Below, piece by piece: positions 1-5,806 of a DNA stretch of 7,640 nucleotides. The stretch is from an uncultured Clostridiaceae bacterium. Its GTDB lineage: Bacteria > Bacillota > Clostridia > Clostridiales > Oxobacteraceae. Position 1 is the first letter of the stretch. Every line of letters starts with the position of its first letter. The notes under the pieces are model-generated. The model did not search any database and had not been told where the DNA came from. It saw only the letters and a program-made list of their open reading frames with translations. The DNA is taken from NCBI GenBank assembly GCA_937900065.1, contig CALCDS010000359.1:1-7640 (forward strand), given 5' to 3'. Made by a program: the position numbers and the translations under genes.

Positions 1-79
1 AAAGCGTTCACATCGCTCACTTGGATTGCTCAAAAATCAACATATTTGTTAAGCAGAGCTAAAAAATAATATTTAAGAG

Positions 80-101
80 AAGGGAGCAGTTATGCTCCCT
101 T
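80..101 (-). terminator. Terminator-like hairpin at the end of cphBA, containing the cphA stop codon
   Basis: A perfect 9-bp inverted repeat (AAGGGAGCA at 80-88, TGCTCCCTT at 93-101) surrounds a 4-base loop. The cphA stop codon TAA occupies three of the four loop bases (92-90), so the hairpin includes the last three sense codons. In minus-strand RNA it is followed by TCTCTT and, about 13 bases on, by U6 at 66-61. The U tract is displaced, so termination may be incomplete. Confidence 0.6.
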
Positions 102-2744
102 GACTTTGCTTTTCCTTACAATCTCCTTTTTATTCTTTACTTTAACTGAGGCGTACTTTTTAACCACATCCAGCACGCCTTCAAGTTTTTCATAGAATAT
201 GATTATAAGGTCGCCTGGTTTGCTGTTATCCATAGCAGCCTTTAGGGCCTCGGTTTCCGAGAGTATTATCTCTATAGAATCCCGGCTCCTTCCTGCCGAA
301 ATGGCTCCGAACTCCATAAGCCTGGCTATCTCTCCAGGATTTCGGCCCCTTAAATCCCTATCTTCCTTTATATATATATAGTCAAATTCCTCTCCGGCAA
401 TTTTCCCAAGCCTTATAGCGTTCTCATCGCTCCTGTCGCCTGGAACGCCTATGACACCGACAAGCCTCATCGCTCCAAGCTTTTTGGCAGCTTCAAGCAC
501 TCCCCTGTAGCCTGCTTCGTTATGCCCGTAATCCACAAGCACTCTGAAATTTCCCACATTGTAAATGTTGAACCTGCCTGGATTTTGTATCTCATTTAGG
601 TAGAATGTTTCCAGTCCCTTTGATATTGCCTCAGGAGGTATGTTGAGTCCAAATGCTCCTGCTGTAGCGGCAAGGCTGTTTTCAATGTTATACGATATCT
701 TGCCCTCAATCGTCGACGGTATATCCACTATGTTGGATACCGGAGTGATTTCCTCGCCACGGCCTATGCATATGACATTGTTGTTTAAAAATACTCCTAT
801 ATTTCCTTCCTTTAAATGCTTTTTTAAGATTATGTTGTCCTTATTTTGAGAAAAATATATTATCCCACATTTTACCCTTTCAGATATAATCGGGGTCATT
901 GGGTCATCGGCATTTAGCACAGCATAACCTTTGTCTTTGACTGCTTCTACTACAAGCGATTTTACGAATGCCATCTCTTCAAGCGATTTTATCCCATCTA
1001 TAAAAAGATGGTCGTCTGATATGTTGGTTATGATCCCAACATCTGCGGCCTCATATCCAAGCCCATACTTTATTATACCGCCCCTTGCTGTTTCAAGAAC
1101 TGCGGCTTCCACATTCTTATCGCCCAATATCGTCCGTGCGCTGACAGGCCCGGTCGTGTCACCCTTCATTATGCATTTGTTGTTTATATATATACCGCCG
1201 GTCGTCGTCATGCCGACATTATAACCGTAAAGTGAAAGTATATGGGCAATCATTCTGGTTGTCGTGGTTTTGCCGTTGGTTCCGGTCACCGATACGATCG
1301 GTATCGAGAATTTCGATCTCGATGGATAAAGCATGTCAACAATGGCTTTTGCCGCATTTCTCGGCTTCCCATGAGTTGGATAATGGTGCATCCTTATTCC
1401 GGGTGCAGCATTTACCTCGATTATCACACCTCCGGTCTCTCCAATCGGTTTGCTTATATCAGGAGCCGTAATATCCACGCCTGCGATGTCGAGCCCTATC
1501 AATTTTGCAGCCTTGACTGCCATTTCAATATTTGACGGATGGATTATATCCGTACAATCTATGGCGGTCCCTCCAGTGGAAAGGTTGGCATTTTCCCTGA
1601 GATATACTTTCTCTCCCTTCTTTAAAACCGAATTTAGGAATAAGCCTTTTTTATGAAGCACTGCAATGCTTATATCGTCGATTATTATTTTTGTAAGCTG
1701 CCTTTCATGATCTATGCCCCTTTGGGGATCGTCATTTATTCTATCAACCAGCTGCTTTATAGTCGATATGCCGTCGCCTACCACAAACGGAGGAATCCTT
1801 TGCGATACGGCTATTACGTTGTTATCGACCACAAGCACCCTGTAATCCTTGCCTGTTATAAATTTCTCGACCATTATCTCAGAGCTGTATTTGTATGCTA
1901 TATCATATGCCTTTATCAACTCGTCGTCATGGTTTATGTTTACACATACACCTTTGCCCTGGTTGCCATCCTTAGGCTTTACGACAACAGGATATCCTAT
2001 CATTTTAGCCTCATGCAATGCATCATCTTTGCTGTACACCAAACATCCGTCGGCAACAGGCAAACAGGCATCCCTCATTATCTGCTTTGTAAGCTCTTTG
2101 TCACAAGCTATGTCCACCGAAACACAGCTTGTATTTTCAGTCAGGGTTGCCTCAATCCTCTTTTGGTACTTTCCATATCCAAGTTGCAGTATGCTGTCGC
2201 ATCCTATTCTCGTAACAGGTAAGCCCCTTGATACGGCTTCCTTGTATATTGCATCCGTACTCGGTCCCAGCGAATATTTTGCAATTTTTTCCTGTAAACT
2301 TGAAAATTCCTTGGCAAATGGATATTGTTTTCCTGATATCATGCAGTTGAACATATCAATTACAATCTCTCCGCACAACAATCCTGCCTTCTCCAGCTCA
2401 TATTCATATATTATGTCATATTTCTTTTCATCATCAGTGACCCTTGTTTTTCCATGCTTTACGTCAAATCCGAGCATTGCTTGAAGCTCGAGTATTGAAT
2501 GCTCTGCAACATGGGCAAGATATGTGCCCTCTTTCAGCCTATCTACAAATCCTCCCTCCACGCCTGTAGAACATTTATGGGTCCTTATACCCGGCAAATA
2601 ATTTATAAGCCTTTCATTGAAACTATCTATTTTATTGGTTGGTGTATCGTAGTAATCTCCAAGGTCTACGGTGATCTTAATCATAGGCTTGTAGCTATAT
2701 ATGTTTTTGCCTCTATAGACCACTGTATTTATAATTTGCATCAT
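90..2744 (-). CDS. cphA: Cyanophycin synthetase CphA
   Basis: This 884-residue cytoplasmic enzyme polymerises cyanophycin by ATP-dependent addition of Asp to the backbone and Arg to each Asp side chain. Its length is usual for the family. Three parts are visible. The N-terminal domain (about 1-160) contains HVAEH at 78-82. The ATP-grasp domain (about 215-475) has the KPKDGNQGKG loop at 256-265, GVDI at 422-425 and EVNAAPGIRMH at 443-453. The Mur-ligase-like domain (about 480-865) has the P-loop GTNGKTTTTR at 488-497 and DYGHN at 738-742, and ends in a Lys/Arg-rich tail. The ATG overlaps the cphB stop as ATGA, so translation is probably coupled. A second ATG at 2741 sits 7 bases from GGAGG, against 4 for the first, so the protein may start one residue later. 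Known family biochemistry supports the function; no key motif looks damaged. Confidence 0.97.
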   Translation of the reverse strand: MMQIINTVVYRGKNIYSYKPMIKITVDLGDYYDTPTNKIDSFNERLINYLPGIRTHKCSTGVEGGFVDRLKEGTYLAHVAEHSILELQAMLGFDVKHGKTRVTDDEKKYDIIYEYELEKAGLLCGEIVIDMFNCMISGKQYPFAKEFSSLQEKIAKYSLGPSTDAIYKEAVSRGLPVTRIGCDSILQLGYGKYQKRIEATLTENTSCVSVDIACDKELTKQIMRDACLPVADGCLVYSKDDALHEAKMIGYPVVVKPKDGNQGKGVCVNINHDDELIKAYDIAYKYSSEIMVEKFITGKDYRVLVVDNNVIAVSQRIPPFVVGDGISTIKQLVDRINDDPQRGIDHERQLTKIIIDDISIAVLHKKGLFLNSVLKKGEKVYLRENANLSTGGTAIDCTDIIHPSNIEMAVKAAKLIGLDIAGVDITAPDISKPIGETGGVIIEVNAAPGIRMHHYPTHGKPRNAAKAIVDMLYPSRSKFSIPIVSVTGTNGKTTTTRMIAHILSLYGYNVGMTTTGGIYINNKCIMKGDTTGPVSARTILGDKNVEAAVLETARGGIIKYGLGYEAADVGIITNISDDHLFIDGIKSLEEMAFVKSLVVEAVKDKGYAVLNADDPMTPIISERVKCGIIYFSQNKDNIILKKHLKEGNIGVFLNNNVICIGRGEEITPVSNIVDIPSTIEGKISYNIENSLAATAGAFGLNIPPEAISKGLETFYLNEIQNPGRFNIYNVGNFRVLVDYGHNEAGYRGVLEAAKKLGAMRLVGVIGVPGDRSDENAIRLGKIAGEEFDYIYIKEDRDLRGRNPGEIARLMEFGAISAGRSRDSIEIILSETEALKAAMDNSKPGDLIIIFYEKLEGVLDVVKKYASVKVKNKKEIVRKSKVKGA

Positions 2745-3568
2745 CTATCCTCCTCATTTGTCTTATCGCCATCTGCCAATATGGGCGTCCTCGATCTTAG
2801 ATCAAATCCATATCCCTTCGGCAGTATATGAAGTTTTATATCAGTTAGTGCGATAGGCTCCTTATGGCCAAGCTCTGAAACATTTGTGTGGGATATTGGC
2901 ATTCCGTCCACTACGGTAACACTCTGGGAACCTATCACATTGAATATATTTTCGCTTACCACAATTGCTGTGTCCTCATCTATTCCTATTCCGAGCATGT
3001 GGGGATTTTCAGCCACGGCTACGAGCAGCCTGCCTATTCTCCCTCTTTGGGCAAAATGCTGGTCGATTACGACCTCTCCTATTATGCCCAGACCCGGCGC
3101 CATCTTAAGCGTGCAATATTTGGGAGCATCGTCATCGGTACCGGTCACTATCATATTGCTGCTCATAGCTGAAGCACCCGCGCTTGTTCCTACCAGCAGG
3201 GCGCCATTTGAGTATGCCTTATGCAGAGCATAATATGCACTCGTTCCCCCAAGGAGGCTTGTTATTCTAAGCTGGTCCCCGCCCGTAAAAAAAATGCAAG
3301 TTGAATTATCTATAAGTTGTACGTAATGACTATCTGAAGCGTCATGCCTCGAGTTTATATTGACTGTATCTATTTGGTTTACTCCAAGCTTGTTAAATAT
3401 TTTGATGTATAGGTCTCCAACCTCCTTTGGATGTTCTGTTGCAGTTGTCATAAGCACGATTTTTGAATCCCTGCCGCCTGACATCTTCACTACTTTTTTG
3501 AGTATCTCACACTTTCCTTCCTTGTCTTCCGCTCCTCCGATTATTATCAATTTTCCTTTAGCATTCAA
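2741..3568 (-). CDS. cphB: Cyanophycinase CphB (peptidase family S51)
   Basis: Cyanophycinase is a cytoplasmic serine exopeptidase that cuts cyanophycin into beta-Asp-Arg dipeptides. Numbering from the TTG at 3568 (275 residues), the nucleophile is Ser129 in GTSAGAS, with His171 in DQHF and Glu198 in GIDEDTA. The 42- and 27-residue spacings equal those of the Synechocystis triad (Ser132, His174, Glu201). GGDQ at 96-99 and the arginines in QRGRIGR (175, 177, 180) fit the known substrate pocket. An open frame runs six codons further to a TTG at 3586, but that codon overlaps the GGAGG at 3584-3580, which should be the ribosome site. I therefore prefer 3568, 11 bases downstream of it, a slightly long spacing. 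The gene is the first of a two-gene operon and overlaps cphA by 4 bases. The family assignment is firm; the start is less sure. Confidence 0.96.
   Translation of the reverse strand: MNAKGKLIIIGGAEDKEGKCEILKKVVKMSGGRDSKIVLMTTATEHPKEVGDLYIKIFNKLGVNQIDTVNINSRHDASDSHYVQLIDNSTCIFFTGGDQLRITSLLGGTSAYYALHKAYSNGALLVGTSAGASAMSSNMIVTGTDDDAPKYCTLKMAPGLGIIGEVVIDQHFAQRGRIGRLLVAVAENPHMLGIGIDEDTAIVVSENIFNVIGSQSVTVVDGMPISHTNVSELGHKEPIALTDIKLHILPKGYGFDLRSRTPILADGDKTNEEDR
2749..2753 (-). promoter_or_regulatory. cphA ribosome binding site inside cphB
   Basis: GGAGG, part of GAGGAGGA, lies in the last codons of cphB. It is 4 bases before the first ATG (2744) and 7 bases before the second (2741). The better spacing favours the second ATG, or use of both. 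Confidence 0.8.
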
Positions 3569-3579
3569 ATTTTTACTAT

Positions 3580-3584
3580 CCTCC
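3580..3584 (-). promoter_or_regulatory. cphB ribosome binding site that decides the start
   Basis: GGAGG lies 11 bases before the TTG at 3568. It directly follows, and overlaps the second codon of, the alternative TTG at 3586. This makes the longer start unlikely, because I see no other Shine-Dalgarno sequence upstream of 3586. Confidence 0.7.
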
Positions 3585-3595
3585 AATATTTTTAT

Positions 3596-3693
3596 AATTC
3601 GTCCAATGCTAAAAAAAATTCCGTAATCTAAAATGGACGAATTTCATAGGTCGTTTCCTCTGGATTTTTTTAATTTTATTATGGACGACCTAT
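3596..3693 (-). promoter_or_regulatory. Candidate structured leader or attenuator of cphBA
   Basis: In minus-strand RNA four segments can pair in competing ways. Segment 1 (3693-3681, ATAGGTCGTCCAT) pairs with segment 2 (3654-3646, ACGACCTAT) over 9 bp. Segment 3 (3643-3634, AATTCGTCCA) pairs with segment 4 (3605-3596, TGGACGAATT) over 10 bp. Segment 1 can instead pair with segment 4 over 7 bp (TCGTCCA with TGGACGA). Segment 3 can also fold on ACGGAATTT (3624-3616) as an 8-bp stem with one bulge, directly before a U8 tract (3618-3611), which resembles a weak terminator. A possible leader peptide, MKFVHFRLRNFF (ATG 3647, TAG ending 3609), has AGAGG 9 bases upstream. The pairings are seen in the sequence; an attenuation role is inferred. 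The repeats could instead be protein operators. Confidence 0.45.
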
Positions 3694-3706
3694 ATAGCGA
3701 GTGAAG

Positions 3707-3735
3707 TCTAAAATTAAAGATTTCCTTAATGTAAA
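3707..3735 (-). promoter_or_regulatory. Possible proximal cphBA promoter
   Basis: TTTACA (3735-3730) is 17 bases from TTTAGA (3712-3707). The -35 matches TTGACA at five of six positions, but the -10 matches TATAAT at only three. Transcription would begin near 3700, just before segment 1 of the leader pairings, which is the main reason to list it. In DNA this AT-rich such matches arise easily. Confidence 0.25.
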
Positions 3736-3799
3736 CTTCGCAAGCTTCACGGATAACTTACTCTATTTAAAATGCGCAAACTTAATCGATAGCAAACTT
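3731..3799. repeat. Cluster of four GCAAACTT-like direct repeats
   Basis: On the plus strand the copies are GTAAACTT (3731-3738), GCAAGCTT (3740-3747), GCAAACTT (3776-3783) and GCAAACTT (3792-3799). The last two are identical and 16 bases apart. They lie upstream of the proximal cphBA promoter candidate, so they could be regulator binding sites, though no regulator can be named. Confidence 0.45.
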
Positions 3800-3831
3800 T
3801 AATTCATTTAACTTCAATATTTGTTATCGAT
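3785..3831. repeat. 12-bp inverted repeat with a 23-base loop
   Basis: ATCGATAGCAAA (3785-3796) faces TTTGTTATCGAT (3820-3831). All 12 positions pair on the plus strand if one G-U pair is allowed; on the minus strand that pair becomes a C-A mismatch. The right arm runs into the 12-bp palindrome TCGATATATCGA (3827-3838). It could be an operator or part of a structured RNA. Confidence 0.5.
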
Positions 3832-3863
3832 ATATCGAAACATATGAGAAAGTCTATTTTTAC

Positions 3864-3899
3864 AGGTTCTGCCGAAGGCCCTTTCACCCGGCACAGCCT
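3864..3899. repeat. Isolated G+C-rich hairpin, terminator-like on the plus strand
   Basis: AGGTTCTGCCG (3864-3874) pairs with CGGCACAGCCT (3889-3899) around a 14-base loop, with one G-U pair on the plus strand and one C-C mismatch. A short U run follows on the plus strand (TTTTATT from 3899). The 36 bases contain 23 G or C, in surroundings that are mostly A/T. No plus-strand gene precedes it, so it could end an unseen small RNA, form part of the cphBA leader on the minus strand, or be a relic. Confidence 0.5.
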
Positions 3900-3972
3900 T
3901 TTATTAAAATATTCTTTTATATTTTTTCCCTGAGTATTAGAATTATTCGATTATATTATTTATTTGCCCTCA

Positions 3973-4001
3973 TTTATACAATTATGTAAGTATAAGGTTA
4001 A
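3973..4001 (-). promoter_or_regulatory. Possible distal cphBA promoter (sigma-A type)
   Basis: TTAACC (4001-3996) is 17 bases from TATAAA (3978-3973), with four and five of six matches to the vegetative consensus. It lies just beyond the sipL terminator, the expected place for the next unit's promoter. It would give cphB a leader of about 400 bases containing all the hairpins described in this gap. Confidence 0.3.
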
Positions 4002-4041
4002 AAATAAACATGTTTCCATAAAAAACTGGACTCTTAACTAT

Positions 4042-4065
4042 AAAAAAAACTGCCTTTCGGCAGTT
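4042..4065 (-). terminator. Intrinsic terminator of sipL
   Basis: In minus-strand RNA a perfect 7-bp stem, AACTGCC/GGCAGTT (4065-4059 and 4054-4048), is closed by a GAAA tetraloop and followed directly by six more U residues (4047-4042). It starts one base after the sipL stop codon. It should largely isolate cphBA from sipL transcription. Confidence 0.92.
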
Positions 4066-4066
4066 G

Positions 4067-5623
4067 TTAAACCATTTTTGGTATTATGAGTTTCATTCCT
4101 GGAGTTATACTATCAGGATCAGTAATATCGTTTACTTTAGCAATATATTCAACTGTTGTATAATATCTCTTGGCTATATTCCATAGCGTATCTTTCGGCT
4201 GGACAACATATATCGTTATGCTTGCCTTATGAATAGGCACTTCTTCAGCCTCTTCAACCTTTACTATGAATTGTTTGCTGACCTTCTCATGTATTTTGGC
4301 AAGGCATTCTATCATGATCTTTACTTCGACTTCATTTCTCGTAAGCATTGAGAAGTCCATGCTCTCTATATCAATCTCTACTTCAGGTTTCATATCAATC
4401 GTGCAGCCGGGTATAGAAATCGATGTCTTAAACGGTACTTCATCCGAAAAGCTGTGAACAAGCCTCTCTTCTCCTCTTATCAAATAAATGATGTCACAGC
4501 CTATCAAACCCTCAACGAGCACCTTATCTTCTAGAGCCTTGCAATCGGTGACAACAGGCCTGCACACCATATCATACACTTTTTCCATTTCAGGATAGTC
4601 GGCAGGCAGCTGCAATGTTTCCCTTATCGCTTCCTGTGATGAATTTCTCCCTAAAAGAAGGTCCACGTTCAAATCGAGTTTCTCAGGCTCTAGTCTTACC
4701 GAAGGCGCATACATGTCAATTACAACCGGATATTCATTTCTTTGAGATACCCTTGCTTTAAGCCCGACTACAATTTCAACATCTATTAGCCTTCTTTCGC
4801 CGTCTTCATTTTCTTTTAGTTCCGCAAAAATATCATCAATGCTATAATCTACGCCACATCTCATCTCAGGAGTGATTCCAGGCATATCCAAGGTATGAGT
4901 GAACATTATGTCTTCTTCAACTTTATATATATCCGATTTATCAACCTTAGATGAAAAAAGTACCGGTACGAGCACGCTGCCTGTTACATTTATTTTGCCG
5001 TCTTCAATGCTATCTTCCTTCTTATGTATAAAAGCCCTGTATTTCAATATCTCATCGGCTTGCGGAATGCTAGGCGGTATCTGTATCGTGCCCTTTAAAA
5101 CCTCCTGACCCGCATTTTCTCCTATGGTTTCATCGCTCGCAATCGTGTCCTTCAAAAGCTGTACGTCTTCCAATCCCTGCACATCTCTTATCACATCGAC
5201 CGGAATCCTGTCAATCACATTTCCCTTTATCTTTATGACACATTGCAGATTGAGTTTCCTGCTGTTTATCCTGTTATAGTCGATATGGTCAATAAAGCAT
5301 TTGACATCAGCATCCATCCTCGGCATCGCACCCGGTATTTCTATATACTGCGAAAAACTATCGATATAATTCATAGAGTAAATAGGTTGAGGCTCATCAC
5401 CGGCTGAATATAGTATTGAAAAATTTACATTTCCATCCACAGTAACTCTTTCCTGCTCCACATTTTTGCCTGTGATATTAACCTTACCGTCAACAGACAA
5501 TATCCTTACTATATCAGGTTTTACATCCGGTACGATTATATCCTTATCAACCAGAGCCTGACCTTGTTCTTCTCCAACTATTCTGTCAAACTTTATCGTA
5601 TCTTTAATCAGCTCCAGCGCCAT
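4067..5623 (-). CDS. sipL: SipL-like spore morphogenesis protein: three SPOCS (DUF3794) repeats and a C-terminal LysM domain
   Basis: The 518-residue product has no signal peptide or membrane segment. Three SPOCS repeats are visible by eye, at about 30-145, 180-295 and 335-445. Each opens with a 'I/L-P-x(3)-P' stretch followed by a beta-rich stretch ending in a pattern such as NFSILYS, VPVLFSS or CDIIYLI. A LysM domain closes the protein (about 471-515; YVVQPKDTLWNIAKRYY, then NDI and PGMKLIIP). In Clostridioides difficile a protein of this architecture and length, SipL, binds SpoIVA and is needed for coat assembly around the forespore in the mother cell. The ATG has an AAGGAGG site 6 bases upstream (5636-5630). 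A sigma-E-like promoter lies before it and an intrinsic terminator just after it, so it is probably a single-gene unit. Other SPOCS-LysM proteins exist in clostridia; the three-repeat layout is why I favour SipL. Confidence 0.88.
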   Translation of the reverse strand: MALELIKDTIKFDRIVGEEQGQALVDKDIIVPDVKPDIVRILSVDGKVNITGKNVEQERVTVDGNVNFSILYSAGDEPQPIYSMNYIDSFSQYIEIPGAMPRMDADVKCFIDHIDYNRINSRKLNLQCVIKIKGNVIDRIPVDVIRDVQGLEDVQLLKDTIASDETIGENAGQEVLKGTIQIPPSIPQADEILKYRAFIHKKEDSIEDGKINVTGSVLVPVLFSSKVDKSDIYKVEEDIMFTHTLDMPGITPEMRCGVDYSIDDIFAELKENEDGERRLIDVEIVVGLKARVSQRNEYPVVIDMYAPSVRLEPEKLDLNVDLLLGRNSSQEAIRETLQLPADYPEMEKVYDMVCRPVVTDCKALEDKVLVEGLIGCDIIYLIRGEERLVHSFSDEVPFKTSISIPGCTIDMKPEVEIDIESMDFSMLTRNEVEVKIMIECLAKIHEKVSKQFIVKVEEAEEVPIHKASITIYVVQPKDTLWNIAKRYYTTVEYIAKVNDITDPDSITPGMKLIIPKMV

Positions 5624-5681
5624 AATATCCCTCCTTCACTTATTAAGAAATAATCTAATATATAATATATGGCCTTACCTA

Positions 5682-5710
5682 AAAATATGTATAGTTGTAC
5701 AAAATTATGC
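5682..5710 (-). promoter_or_regulatory. Sigma-E-type (mother-cell sporulation) promoter of sipL
   Basis: GCATAAT (5710-5704) is 14 bases from CATATTTT (5689-5682). The Bacillus sigma-E consensus is about KMATATT, 14-15 bases, CATACAMT, so the spacing and the CATA core agree. A transcript would start near 5675, leaving a leader of roughly 50 bases before the sipL ATG. This fits SipL acting in the mother cell. I see no competing vegetative promoter with good spacing. Confidence 0.55.
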
Positions 5711-5763
5711 TAGATGAAAAGGTACAGCATACCCATCTTCGGCTCAATTATACCGGACAACTG

Positions 5764-5800
5764 AAAGTGGACACACCATTTTAAATGATGTGTCCACTTT
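5764..5800. repeat. Long perfect stem-loop after the diguanylate cyclase gene
   Basis: AAAGTGGACACA (5764-5775) and TGTGTCCACTTT (5789-5800) form a perfect 12-bp stem around 13 bases, within which CATT (5777-5780) and AATG (5784-5787) can extend the pairing. It begins 6 bases after the stop codon. Neither strand has a proper U tract after the stem, so it is at best a weak terminator, or an mRNA 3' end protector. Confidence 0.6.
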
Positions 5801-5806
5801 AAATGC

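Larger units (their letters stand above)
3569..4066. other. 498-base AT-rich gap between sipL and cphB with no convincing gene
   Basis: I see no protein gene, tRNA or known riboswitch here on either strand. From high to low coordinates it holds the sipL terminator, a possible vegetative promoter, a G+C-rich hairpin (3864-3899), a 12-bp inverted repeat (3785-3831), four copies of a GCAAACTT-like repeat (3731-3799), and the leader-like pairings next to cphB. This is an unusually dense set of repeats for plain intergenic DNA. Confidence 0.8.

Noticed and set aside
1..69. Plus-strand open frame running in from the window edge to a TAA, possibly the end of a convergent gene
   Set aside because: All three plus-strand frames are open for 16 codons or more in this short stretch, there is no recognisable motif, and no start is visible. 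It cannot be told from chance.
1849..2484. 211-codon plus-strand open frame, with a 189-codon one beside it (1653-2222)
   Set aside because: Both lie antisense to the conserved ATP-grasp and N-terminal parts of cphA, show low-complexity Ser/Tyr-rich composition and have no domain. They are shadows of the real gene.
3569..3586. Six extra N-terminal residues of CphB from the TTG at 3586
   Set aside because: The GGAGG ribosome site would lie inside those codons and no other site lies upstream. The family motif KGKLIIIGGAEDK begins just after the TTG at 3568.
3864..3899. Known riboswitch or T-box in the G+C-rich hairpin
   Set aside because: I compared it by eye with the c-di-GMP, TPP, glycine, guanidine, fluoride, ZTP and T-box cores and found none of their conserved sequences.
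5747..5752. Perfect TATAAT on the minus strand upstream of sipL
   Set aside because: There is no acceptable -35 element 16-18 bases upstream (TGTGTC at 17), and the sigma-E match nearer the gene suits sipL better.
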